Shown piece by piece: positions 35,151 to 46,132 of a stretch of 64,000 nucleotides of DNA. The stretch's first letter is position 1, and every line of letters begins with the position of its first letter. Location: contig JANVCC010000012.1 in NCBI GenBank assembly GCA_025345505.1, forward strand, positions 444,013-508,012. Reading direction: 5' to 3'. The stretch is from Todiramphus chloris collaris (lineage: Eukaryota; Chordata; Aves; Coraciiformes; Alcedinidae). The position numbers and the translations under genes were made by a program. The notes under the pieces were generated by a model. The model did no database searches. It had not been told where the DNA came from and saw only the letters and a program-made list of their open reading frames with translations.

Positions 35151-38100
35151 TGGGAACACCTGTGAGATTTCGGACTTCATGGCAGAATTTTCCTCATGTA
35201 AACACCAGCCAGATTCAGCCCTTCTTCTGAGCTTTGTTAAGCCACACATTTCCAGATATGCACCTTCTCCCTGTATGCTGAAGAGCCAAGATAAGGCTTA
35301 GCTAAGCTCATGTTCACGCCTCTTAATGCTGGGACTTTCCAGATGTACAATCTGCATTTGTGAATGGTCAAAGTAAATGGATTAAATATTTCATGGAGTG
35401 TAAAAAAAAAAAACAAAAACAAACAGAATAAATCCTTGTTTCACTGCCCCTATGACTCAGAGATGAAAACTCACTCTCCAGAGTGGCTATTGTGTAAGAC
35501 TGGGCTTGGTAAGTGGATTTTACTGTTTGCCACTGTAACCTACCAACCATTCCGGGAGAAGAAAAACCTTTCACAGAGCACGAACAATGCACTCAAAGCA
35601 GCAAAGGCAATTTTCTCTGGAAAATGGCAGGTCTTCCTAGTGAGGAGGGACTGGTTTGATGCAGATGAGGTATAAACCCAGCTGCCTTTCAGGCAGTGTA
35701 CCTGACCCCAGGTTTGTTTAGTGCTGCTGGAAAGCTGTTGATAATCTACCAAGGTTGAATTAACTCAGCTTTGGGAGACCAATGTGAGGCTGTTCTGCCT
35801 TTTACACTGATGAGAATTCAGTGCTGGAATTTATTCACGGTTTTATTGCTGCTTTATGATGCTCAGGATAAAAGCAGCAAGACAGGTGCGCTCATAGAAA
35901 ACTCAACACACTCAATATATCTGTATTTTTACATTTGGAAGTTAAATCAGGGGATTAATTATTGTCTTTGATTAGTCCTGATCACTACAGCCACAATGTC
36001 TTTTCTCAGTGAGCACTCTGCTTCAGGCGAATAAAAATCTCTAGGGCCATTTGGTTTATTTTATTTCACATAGTGGAGTTTTCATCTCTCCACATGTCTC
36101 AAAGCCTCGCCCTCCAAATAAGATCATTTCGCCTGCAATAATCAGTGGCAGAGGAGAAAATCAGGCAGGAACAGGGCTGTTTCCACAATACTGCCCACTT
36201 ACAGCAGGGATAAGCCACTTTTGCTGTCAGGCCGGTGCTTTGCCGTCACTTTGCTTTAGTGAGCGTAATGCTTGACCATGGAGCATCATCTCTGATAAAA
36301 AGAGATGCAGCTCTTCATAAAGAAGAGTTTAACAGGAATTAAATCAAAGCAGATAGAGATGTATCAGCACATTGTTCCCACACTTTCTCCTTCGCATGGG
36401 AAGTTTCATTTCCCCTCTTGTGTGCCAAGGCGCAGCTTTAAGCCCACGCCTCCCCTGCACCCACCCTCTTGAAGGAGTGTGTCAGGGCCTTCCACAAAAT
36501 GGGGAAAAAAAAAAGCTGAACTTGGCTCATGCCACACTTTCAGCCTCAAACATAGTTTCATTTCCTTCTGAGCCTTGGCAGAGGATGGGTAACTCCAAGA
36601 GCTCCACCCATCCATGGATTGGCACCTCCAGGGACATCCATTCATCTCCTGATGCCCTCTTCTACTGTCTCCTTCCAGTTGCTTCCTCTGGAACAGAGTC
36701 CAGTCAATGACCACAAAAGTGACAGTTCCCCATGGGGTTTTCTTTAGAACTTCATTTGTTTTCCCTTCCTGAGTGGCACCCAGGAAGAGGTACTTCCTAG
36801 GAGGAACCAACTGTGATCCCTCCCAGTAAGGATGCTCTTGGCTCCTACAGCCTCTGGCCCAAGCAAGCAAAACTTCATCATGGGTTCATACGTGCACCAC
36901 TGGGTGTAATATTCAGTGTTAGGGTCTCACCCACTTCATGGAAAAGACGTAAGTAGAGAAAAAGGAATCAGACACTGACATTTCCAAGAAATGAGAGAGG
37001 AAGGGTGGTGAATGTTGCTGAGTTATGCTACGGAAGTGCTGTGGTCAGAAGCAATAGAAAAATATATAGGGAAGCAATTCTTTTGTCCAACCATCATGCA
37101 AATCATGAAGGATGAGAGAAGGTAGGATTGGACTCCTGTCCACATTGTTGGCAGGAGACTTGCCAGAGTCATTTTTTTGTTTGGAGAAGGTGCTGGTAGA
37201 AGGTCCTTGCAGGATCTGAGGCTGCATCCAGACCCCAGGGCAGATAATTCACCCTTGGATGATCAAGAACCATTCTCCTGGGCTTCAAAGGGAGTATTTG
37301 GGGTTGGAAGGGTCTTATCTCCTATTAGAACACTGCTTCTTCCTCCCATCAGTTGTCCCTGACTGTAGGAAGAGAGGCAGAGAGGTGAAATAGAGGCAGG
37401 TCAGGGTGAATGGAGATGTTTGCATGCAAAAGCACCAGGAGAAACATCAGTGCCAGGGTGGTGAGGATGGACAGTGTTGATAACTAGGGCTGCAATGTCA
37501 TGTGACCAAACGAATGCTGGAAATGGGCCAGCTCAGTCCATCCCAGGCAGCCATGGGCTGATATAGTCCCCATGTAGCTGAGCCCTTAATGCAGAGCAGT
37601 ACTCTGATAATGGGAAGGTGCAGTGAGGTGGCAGCAACTCCACCATCCCCCCAGTCTGGGAGTCAGCCAGCTCTACTCATGAGCTCTACTCATACCACTC
37701 CTTTAGAGCAGACACGTGTCTGCTCTAAAAACCATCCCATGCTGGAGGTGTTGTGTCCTTCACAAACATCCACCATGGGCACAGAAAGCAATTCAACAGT
37801 CCCCCTTTCCCTCTGCAGCTAGCAAAGAAGAAGGAGAAGGGCTTCACACCTCTTCTCCCAGACGCACAACAGCCTTTAGATCTGTCCCCAAAACTGATCT
37901 CCAACATAATTTTTTAGAAATATGGAACCTTTGTCACCTGGAGAGAGGTGCTGCCCTGTAGAGACTCAAGAACCGCTTCCAGGGTGTTCAACCTTCTCCA
38001 TCCACTGCCCTTCAGATGATAGCATCTCTCCAGATAAAAATACCCATGGCCCAAGCAGGCAGGGATGTGCCCATCTGAGGAACAGATAATGTTACCATTA

Positions 38101-39125
38101 CAGAAATGTGCCGCAGTGAGTTTCAAGTTACACATTAACAAGAAATGGGAGAGAGCAGCAGTGACGCTTGACTGGGCAGGGGAATTTACAGCAGGAATGT
38201 ACACATTGCTCAGCTCATGCAGACAGGACGATGGAGGGGACAGTCCCATATCAATGTGCTCCTGCACGAGTCAAGGTTAGCAGTAGCTGGTCTCTGTGAG
38301 CTGGAGACACTGAGACTGTGCCCAGGAAAGCAGGGGCAAGCCCTGCTTGTGGGATCAGATCTGTGTCCATCAGGCCAGAATCAATTTAGAGTAGGAATTT
38401 GTCAGTCTGACAAAAGCTTGTACTTCCAAGGAAGGTGTGGGAAATCTCCAAACATGGAGAAGTTCTCATAAAACTGAGAAGATGCTCTTATACTCTGACC
38501 TTGCACCTCAACACAAACACTGGCTGCTAAAGATATAAAAGCCAGCTGGAGATCTGCAATCCATGATTAGCACCTCCAATTTTGGAGCCTGCTGAGGCCT
38601 TCAGATCAGTCTTATCTCAAAGTAGGATCTCATGGCCACCCTCTAAGCAGCTTCAGGGGTCCAGTTTCACCATTGCTGAGTATGCCTGAAAGTCTGCCTT
38701 GTTACACTGCAACCACACTTATCCTTTCCAGTCTTTTCTCAACAGAAAGCCAGACAACTGGGAGCAATCCACACCTCCTTGGCTTGTGAACATACCACCT
38801 GGAGACAGCCAGACACATGAGCTTGGCTCTGGGCTCCACCATGGGGAAGGGTTCTCCCAGCGTGTTCATCAGACTTCTCTCTGTGACCATTGTGCATGCA
38901 ATCATCCTCCCCAGATCACCACCTGTTAAAAAGGGGACACATCTTGAAGGATGTTCAAGCACGGTAACCTGTACGGAATGGAGATGGCGTGCTGCCTTCT
39001 CCACCACTGAAGGCATATTTCCTGCATGGACCATGCGGTGGGGCAGCATGGAGGATGTCTGCACTGTTGACCACAGAGGACTCAGAGGCAATGTTTTAAT
39101 TCAGAGCAACATGCAGTTTTGCAGT
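35151..39125. other. intergenic sequence, about 4 kb without CR1
   Basis: No gene, LINE or LTR was recognised. It contains an A12 tract (35402) and several GATA-containing patches between 36170 and 36370 (GGGATAAG, CTGATAAA, CAGATAGAGATG), which could mark a regulatory element but are short motifs. Frames are at most 154 codons and domain-free. Confidence 0.45.
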
Positions 39126-39127
39126 GA

Positions 39128-39310
39128 CTGGAAAAGGTTCCCCAGAGAAGCTGTGGATGTCCCCTCCCTGGAGAGTTCAAGGCCAGGCTGGATGGGGCAT
39201 TGAGCAACCTGGTCTAGTGGAAGGTGTCCCTGTTCATGGTAGCAGGGTTGGACATAGATGATCTTTAAGGTCCCTTCCAAACCAAACCATTCTATGATTC
39301 TGTGACTGCT
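39128..39310 (+). mobile_element. short CR1 LINE tail
   Basis: It covers only the last 60 or so codons of ORF2 (a frame reading KRFPREAVDVPSLESS) and the 3'UTR block GATGATCTTTAAGGTCCC, ending CATTCTATGATTCTGTGA. Confidence 0.9.
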
Positions 39311-42300
39311 GTGATTGTCCCACCTACTGCAGGGTGGTTTGCTCTGGAAACCCAGCCCTGAAGCACACAACCTTGGTTCTTCCAAGATGAAACCAAACTG
39401 GGACATATATTCTGGGAGAGCCCTGAACACACAACAACACCTTTTGGGGATTCATAGGTCTGACCCACTGAGCGTCCCCTCAACTTTGTCCTCCTGCATG
39501 TACCAAGCAAGCATGGAAGGCTCTTACAATGAGGACAGCACCCACAGCACCCTGGGGCAAGTAGCATCGTTACTTTCATATTAACTGTCACATGCCTCAA
39601 CACCCTGCAACTCTAGTGCTTCTCCCTTGTCTTTACAGCCTGTCTCCTGCCTTGATGTCCTTTCTCTTCTTCCCTCATCCAAGCCTCCTCTTGCTGTCTC
39701 CTCTTGTCTCTTATCCCCTCATAGCTTTTGTCTTTTCTTTTGTCCCTTTTTTTTTACTGTTTTAACCTTCCTCACTGCCCTGATTTCCTGCTGGTTATTT
39801 GAACCCCTTTGAAGTCATCTTCAGGAAGGTGAAGGCCAGCTTCCTAAAGACAAATTGAACAACTACCTCTCAGGTGTAGCTCAGTAGGTGTGTCCCAACC
39901 TTGATGACCCTGTGATCTTGATGCTCTCTGGGATGTCCATGTCCTTGTCAAGTGCAAGAGTTTGGAGGAAATAGGCTGGTAGAAGCTTGCTGATGCCTCA
40001 GTCCCTAGACCTTGTAGATAACCCCCTAGGAAGGGAGGAACCCTCTAGACGGAAGGCTGGTGGCAGTAACACCTCAGATCCCATCCTAGCACCACAGAAG
40101 CGATGGTGATAACTCTTGGTTGAATGCAGACTTAAGTTCCTAGTTACATCCAGAGATGATGAATGTGTGGAGCCAGCTCTTGACAGAAGGCCCTGCACCC
40201 ATCTCTGGATGCCCACACCCCAGAGGTAATGTGGTCCCCGGTGTGAGCCCATGAAGCTGTGTCAGCTGTCAAGAAACCTCAGGAGTGTTGTTACATGGCT
40301 CTTGGAGTCTATTCTCATGTTTCCTCTATTACAGTAGTATGAGTGACCTCCCACCTCCTGCTCCTAAGATGCTGATGGTGATAGCACAACTCCACATCAG
40401 AAAAGTAACCAATGAGTGTTTGATGTGACCTCATGGGGCTATGCTTTGTGGGTCCCTCTCATACAGCAGACCACAGCGGCCGCACAGAGCCGCTCTCACC
40501 CAAGGGCTGAAACCCATCATTAGGCATAACCCTCATCTTTCTTCACCTACTCCCATCTGCTCCCAGATTACAGGATGAGAGATAACACCAGTGTAAAGAG
40601 GACGCTGCACTAGGATTTACACCAGCAGAGAGGTCACTTGTTTGAAAGCACCAAGAATTACCTCCTGGATAGTCTTGGAAACAGGTATGGTCCCACTTGG
40701 AGATGGGACAAAGGTCAGGCACAGAGTCCTTCTCCAGACGGGCAGATGCATCCTGCCTCCACAGCCCTCAATGTTCATGTTTGGTCACAAGCGACCAGAA
40801 AAAGAGCAGGAAAGTTGCCAATTCTTGGAGGAAAACAAACCACATAAACCTGCCAAGTGTCCCCACTTGGAGATATTTACTCTTTCAACAAGTTCTCATG
40901 GAAATTAATCCCAGTCTCACCCCTCCAGGTACAGTAAACATTATAAACGAGGAATGGGGAGAGGCCAGGACAGCAGAGCATGGGGAACAAAGCCATTTGG
41001 GTGTACCAGCCTTCACCGAAATGTGGTGGAACAGGCCCAGGCAGGACGTGGCAGGGCTGTACAGGCTCTCTTCCAGCTCGGCCAGACCTCTATCCCCCTG
41101 CGGCCATCTCAGCTGCAGGACAAGTTGTCCTGCCCCAATTTAAGCTGGAGAAGGCTGATTCATCCCTTGCGCTCCTGGAGAGCCACTTCAAGGTTTCTTC
41201 AATTCACACCAGGTTACAACAAGCTCCAGAGAGATGTTTTTTTTCTTCTGCTGGGGAATGCCATAACATGCAAAAAGCAAGAAATTATACGGATGGGGAA
41301 AATACGATCCACAGAGCGTACTTTAAGCACACTTATTTTTCCCCATCCACATAATTTCTTGCTTTTTGCATGTTTTGTGAATATTACTTTTTCAAATCCA
41401 TATTTTTACTTTTTTTTTTTTTTTTTTAATAGCAAAAAAATGAGCAGTCTCAGTTGCTTAGGTGTCACCTTTTCCCTTGCTATGGCTGTAGGACATGCGC
41501 ACCAGTCTGATTTGCATCCACATGGCACCCCCATGTGGGGAAAGCCAGGAGGCTCCATCACCATCCTGATGTTTTCCTTTTGGGGGATGCACAGAGCTCT
41601 CTGGGTGGAAAGAACATCGAGGTGGAAATAAAGATCAAATAATTAATTAGAGGGAAATCTGAGGAAAACAGTGGTGGTGCTGGGAAGGCTCTGCTGGGGC
41701 AGCTCCAGCATCACTGCTTGAGTACATGGGTTGCTTTGAGCCACCAAGGTCGGATCAGGGCCCATCATCCCTTGTGTTTTACTGCATCTCAGGAAGCAGA
41801 GGGATGAGAGGAACCATCACAACAGGTGCTGGGATAGACCCAGCCTGAGATGTGCTCACGGCAAGGCATATGTGACCTCCAGAAACCTGTGCCCATTTTA
41901 TCAGAGCAGCAGCAAGGGCTGGAGGAGAAAGATGGAGCTGTAAACATCCGGAGGCACAACATCTGGAGGCTGGAAATATCTGGTTCGGTGCCACCATGAA
42001 TCCCTGGAAGAAATACTTAGTGCAAAACCATGGCCATCATATATCCTAAGCTCAATTTCTGGCTTTACCTGCTCCTTTGAGTGATTGGCTCCCACACTGG
42101 CAAAGGCACAAGTGGGGAAGGGAAGAGCTGTGCAGTCCCCCAGGATATAATGGTTAATTATCACAGATAAAGTTCTTCTTCCGTTCTTTTTTTTTTTTTT
42201 ATTCATTCATTTTTTCATTCTTTTGTTCTTATCTATACACCTACCTACCAACCAATGACTTACTGTTTTAATGGAGAGAAACTAATCAGACCAAACTACT

Positions 42301-42315
42301 GATGCCACAGTGAAC
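39311..42315. other. intergenic sequence with one long inverted repeat
   Basis: No gene recognised. A 225-codon plus frame (40954-41631) spans the hairpin but has no domain and ends in a T-rich run, so it is not called. A T-rich tract lies at 41409-41429. Confidence 0.45.
41265..41374. repeat. long near-perfect hairpin (inverted repeat)
   Basis: The left arm (41265-41303, starting AACATGCAAAAAGCAAG) is the reverse complement of the right arm (41335-41374, ending CTTGCTTTTTGCATGTT): 24 paired bases, a 2-base internal mismatch (AC against AC, i.e. GT expected), then 12 more pairs, with a 31-base loop. The transcript of either strand would fold into a stem of about 38 bp. It could be a miRNA-like precursor, a deletion-derived foldback element or a recent inverted duplication. 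Confidence 0.93.
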
Positions 42316-42317
42316 TG

Positions 42318-42832
42318 GGTTATTTTGGGCCCCTCACTCCAAGAAGGACATTGAGGGGATGGAGTGTGTTCAGAGAAGCAACGACAATGAAGCTGGGAAA
42401 GGGTCTAGAGCACAAGTGTTGTGAGGAGCAGCTGAGGGACCTGGGGTTGTTGAGCCTGGAGAAAAGGAGGCTCGGGGGAGATCTTCTTGCTCTCAACAAC
42501 TCCCTGAAAGGAGGCTGAAGCCAGGTGGGGGTTGGTCTCCTCTTCCAGGGAACAAGCAACAGGATGCGAGGAAATGGTCTCAAGTTGTGCCAAGGGAGGT
42601 CCAGCTTGTACACTAGGAACAATTCCTTCACCGAAAGGTTGTCAAGGCCTGTCACCGTCTGCCCACAGCAGTGGTGGGGTCCCCATTCCTGGTGGGGTTT
42701 AAAAGACATGGAAATGTTGTGCTGAGGGACATGGTTTAGTGGTGACCTGGCAGTGCTGGGTTAATGCTTGGATTGATGATCTTAAAGGTCTCTTCCAAGC
42801 AAAACGATTCTGCGATTGTATGATTCTGTTAT

Positions 42833-42833
<1 letters not shown>
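42318..42833 (+). mobile_element. CR1 LINE 3' fragment
   Basis: It runs from the ORF2 block GGGCCCCTCACTCCAAGAAGG through CTGGGGTTGTTGAGCCTGG and the CCAAGGGAGGTCC region to the tail GATTCTGCGATTGTATGATTC. The minus-strand open frames here are shadows of the CR1. The tail passes directly into a (TCTA)n array. Confidence 0.93.

Positions 42834-42866
<33 letters not shown>
42833..42866 (+). repeat. (TCTA)8 microsatellite at a CR1 3' end
   Basis: Eight perfect TCTA units plus TC, continuous with the ATTCTAT-type tail of the CR1 to its left. It appears to have grown from the LINE tail repeat. Confidence 0.95.
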
Positions 42867-44253
42867 ATCATATAACTAAGCTTTTTCTTTCTTATTCATA
42901 TTTAAAAGAAAACGTTCCTATGTGTTCATATTTATACATAAATACATATTCCTATATATTCCTATTTAACATAAAAAGCTGCCTTCCTCAGAGGAAGCCC
43001 TTCCCATACCATCTCCCCAGGACAGGGCAGACCTCGCAGCCCAGCAGCTGCTGCATCGGCAGTCCCCTCCCGCTGCGGCTTCCATTGGCGAGCAAACCCT
43101 TCTGCCAGGAAAAGTCCTGCCAGTTCAGCAGGCAAAATTTGCCTTCTCAGCAGCTGCTTGGATTTGCTGGTGGAAATGCGTCTCCGCCAAGGCTTTTGCA
43201 GACAGAGCTGCCTCAGACATTAATCACCCTGCCCGACTCATGGGTTAAAAATCTGAAGCCAAGAGACCTCAAATGTGAAGGGTTTCCCTTGCTCGCCACA
43301 AGCTTATTTGTACTTAAAAGGTTTAAAGCCCTTCAGGGATTCAGTTCAGATGTGAAGAATCAAGAGGCACATGGGCAAGAGGCTGCTTGGGAGCCTACCC
43401 TCAAAGCAATGCCTTTCACATCAAGGATGGGAATCAAGTGAGCCTCCATTCCTTGGCATTCATCACCAAATTTTGCTTTATGGACAGATTCTTCTTTTTT
43501 TTTCTAGATGAGGGAATATGCGTCTCTTGTCACCTATAGGTTGTCACCATCTGCTGGTATTTGGCTCTTGGGGTTTCCAACCTTTATGGCTCATCTCTGC
43601 TGGGGTTCTCTGGGCATTATGTATCTCTTTGGGATCATAATATGTTCTTTATTTCATATAAAATACAATACAATGCAATAATACAAACTAAAATAAAGTA
43701 AAAAAAAAAAATTAAAAGAAAAAATATATATTTCTTTTAAAGATGCTTATTCTGACAGGCTTAATGATGCTGTATCAAGCTCCTTCCTTTCTCAGCTAAT
43801 TTAATGCAGCTGTCCCCCCAAAATTTTATCCCTCTCCTCACTCTGGTGTGGACCCCAAGGAAGCAGCTCCCCATTCCCACCAGCATATCCTAAGGGGAAA
43901 TAGGAGTATTAATGCTCCAAGCATCATCATGAGGATTCAATTCCTCCTGGAGAGGTTGCAGGAAGGGGATAAATCTTTGCAGACATCCAGATTTACATAA
44001 AAACATTCCAGAACATTAAGATCAACAGGACCGTCAAATTATTTTAACTGCTCAGGGCATGGCTGTGCTTTACTTATCTGACCCCATGGGTTGTGGCATC
44101 CAGGAAACTCTGGGTGGCTCCTGCAGCTGTTTCCACATTGTTTCCTTAGTGAGGTGACATGGACCAAGGCCAGACTTGGGGTGAAGATCTCGGGGAATAT
44201 CTACAGCTTCATTTCTTTGTGGTTTCTCACCAGTGTCATGTCCCATGATATTC
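42867..44253. other. intergenic sequence, includes an unexplained 173-codon frame
   Basis: A plus frame at 42920-43441 is open for 173 codons (begins MCSYLYINTYS) without a recognised domain or homologue known to me. A real exon cannot be excluded but nothing supports it. An A-rich low-complexity stretch follows at 43655-43735. Confidence 0.45.
43655..43735 (+). repeat. A-rich low-complexity stretch
   Basis: ATACAATACAATGCAATAATAC-like pentamers grade into an A12 run and ATATAT. It could be an old retroposon tail, but no body is visible. Confidence 0.75.
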
Positions 44254-44433
44254 TAGAATCATAAAATAATTTGGGTTGGAAGGGACATTTCAAGGTCATC
44301 TAGTTCAAACCCCCTGCAGGGAGCAGGGACATCTGCAACTAGAACAGGTTGCTCAGAGCTTCGTCCAACCTGGCCCTGGAATGTTTCCAGGGATGGAACA
44401 TAGACCACCTCTCCGGGCAACAGCGCTACTGCC
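44254..44433 (-). mobile_element. short CR1 LINE tail
   Basis: The reversed tail TAGAATCATAAAATAATTTG is followed by GGGTTGGAAGGGAC and the CTGCAGGGAGCAGGGACATC block, stopping near CTCTCCGGGCAAC. It points away from the plus-strand copy 160 bases further on. Confidence 0.92.
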
Positions 44434-44593
44434 AGAGCCAGCCCAGGAGCTGGACCTTGCACCTCAGATGGGGACAAAAAGCACATTGGGAATAGGATTT
44501 ATCACCCTATTTATTTGAGACAAAGGACTGTTGTGCATGTAAGGGTACAATGTGACATGATGTGACAAATAATGAACACAGTAAAAGCAAGAC

Positions 44594-44902
44594 ATTGAGG
44601 TGGGAGTGTGTCCAAAGAAAAGTAAGGAGGCTGGATGAAGTGTCTAGAGAGTAAGCCTTATAAGGAGTGGCTGATGGATCTGGGGTTGTTCAGCCTGGAG
44701 CAAAGGAGGCTCAGGGGAGACCTTCTTGCTCTTGACAACTCTCACACTGCCCAGGGCAGTGGTGGAGTCCCCATCCATGATGGGGTTGCAAAGCTGTGTA
44801 GATGTGGTTTAGTGATGACCTGGCAGTGATGGGTTAATGGTTGGACTTGATGATCTTAAAGGTCTCCTTCAACCAACATAATTTGATTATTTTTTTGATT
44901 CT
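44594..44902 (+). mobile_element. CR1 LINE 3' fragment with internal deletion
   Basis: It begins near GGGAGTGTGTCCAAAG, then GGGGTTGTTCAGCCTGG, and jumps from CTCTTGACAACTC straight to CTGCCCAGGGCAGTGGTGG. This removes about 190 bases that other copies keep. The tail is eroded to TTTGATTATTTTTTTGATTC. Confidence 0.9.
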
Positions 44903-45900
44903 GAGGCTTGTGGGTTTTCGCTTTGTGTATAAAAGTGAAGGTCTGTGTATTTGATGCAAAGGGAAATAAAAATATTTGTGTTGGAAACTGATGCCAGACA
45001 TAAGTGTTTTTCCTCCCAGCTTTCACTATCACCATACCTCATGAAGAAACAGTTATTAACCATGAGCAACCCTCAAAGTCCTAACAAGTTTTGAAAAGCC
45101 CTCCCTGTGTATTCACCTGATTAGTTGCCAAATAAGCCCCAGACTGTGATCAAGCTTCCCGTGTGAGGTGGGGAATAGGAGATCTGAAGAAGGACTGTTT
45201 ATTGTACATAGCATGAGCAGAAACATCTTTCTGTTCTCTTGTGGTTCTTTCAAATCATACAAACATCAGCTCTGGGAAGGCCACTGAGGAAATCAGACGC
45301 AGCTTCTTGGAAAAAAAAAGGGGCATAAAAAAAAAGCCAAGGCTGGAGAGGGAGTTCAGTGAGCTTCAGTTGGTTTGTAACAGGTCACCATGTGCAGCAG
45401 CAGGAGGTCGGTCTCTTTGAAGGTTTTGTCACTGCAGTGCTTTATAAAAGATGTGTTGCAATCCTGCAGTAGGTTACTGTACAAGTGTGACAGTGAAAAC
45501 ACTCATGAGGGCATGGAGAGACCGAAGGAGTTAATGTCTCAGACACCGTGTCTGGGCAAAATCTGCCCAGCACTGCTAAACCTTGGCCAGCAGTGGTAGT
45601 GGCCAGAGCAAGACATAGAGGGACAGGCCACAGGGTGCAAATCTGCGCTCTGAGGTGCCGAGGGAGCAAAGATCAAGCAGAGTTTATTTGGGAAGGGGGC
45701 TCACAGGTGCCTGAAAGACCCTTTGCGACCACACCCAGCACTGGTGCCTGCACAGAAGGTCAAGAGCTGCGTGACTGGTGTGGAAAAGGGGGGTGCCTGG
45801 AGCGAGAAAGGGGCGAGACTAGACTATGAAAGGCTCTAGCCCAGAGTCCCTGAGAGCCCCATCACCCGAGGACTGCCCCATCTGTCACTGTCTCCACTGG
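44903..45900. other. unannotated sequence with a short Cys-containing open start at 45826
   Basis: Mostly featureless. At 45826-45900 a plus-strand ATG opens 25 codons ending in EDCPICHCLHW, a CxxC pattern as at the start of RING-type fingers, and the frame then enters a CR1 inserted at 45901. It may be a broken coding start; 25 codons are too few to judge. Confidence 0.3.
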
Positions 45901-46132
45901 TTTGGGTTGGAAAGGTCTTTTCAAGGTCATCTAGTCCAACCACCTGCAGTGAGCAGGAACATCTTTAATTACAGCAGGTTGCTCAGAGCCTAGATATTCA
46001 ACTAGATGTTCAAATGGAATCTCCTGGGTTCCAGTTTGTGCCTGTTGCTCCTTGTCCTATCATCGGGCACCACTGACAAGACTCTGGTCCCATCTTCTTA
46101 ACCCTCATCTTTCAGGTATTGATTAGCACTAA
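45901..46132 (-). mobile_element. CR1 LINE tail
   Basis: Reversed CR1 3' end: TTTGGGTTGGAAAGGTC, then CATCTAGTCCAACCACC and the polar block GGGTTCCAGTTTGTGCC...GGGCACCACTGACAAG also found at 57.5 kb. The terminal ATTCTATG octamers are missing. Confidence 0.85.

Noticed and set aside
40954..41631. 225-codon plus-strand frame spanning the hairpin
   Set aside because: It reads through the inverted repeat and a poly-T run (a string of Phe), typical of a chance frame.
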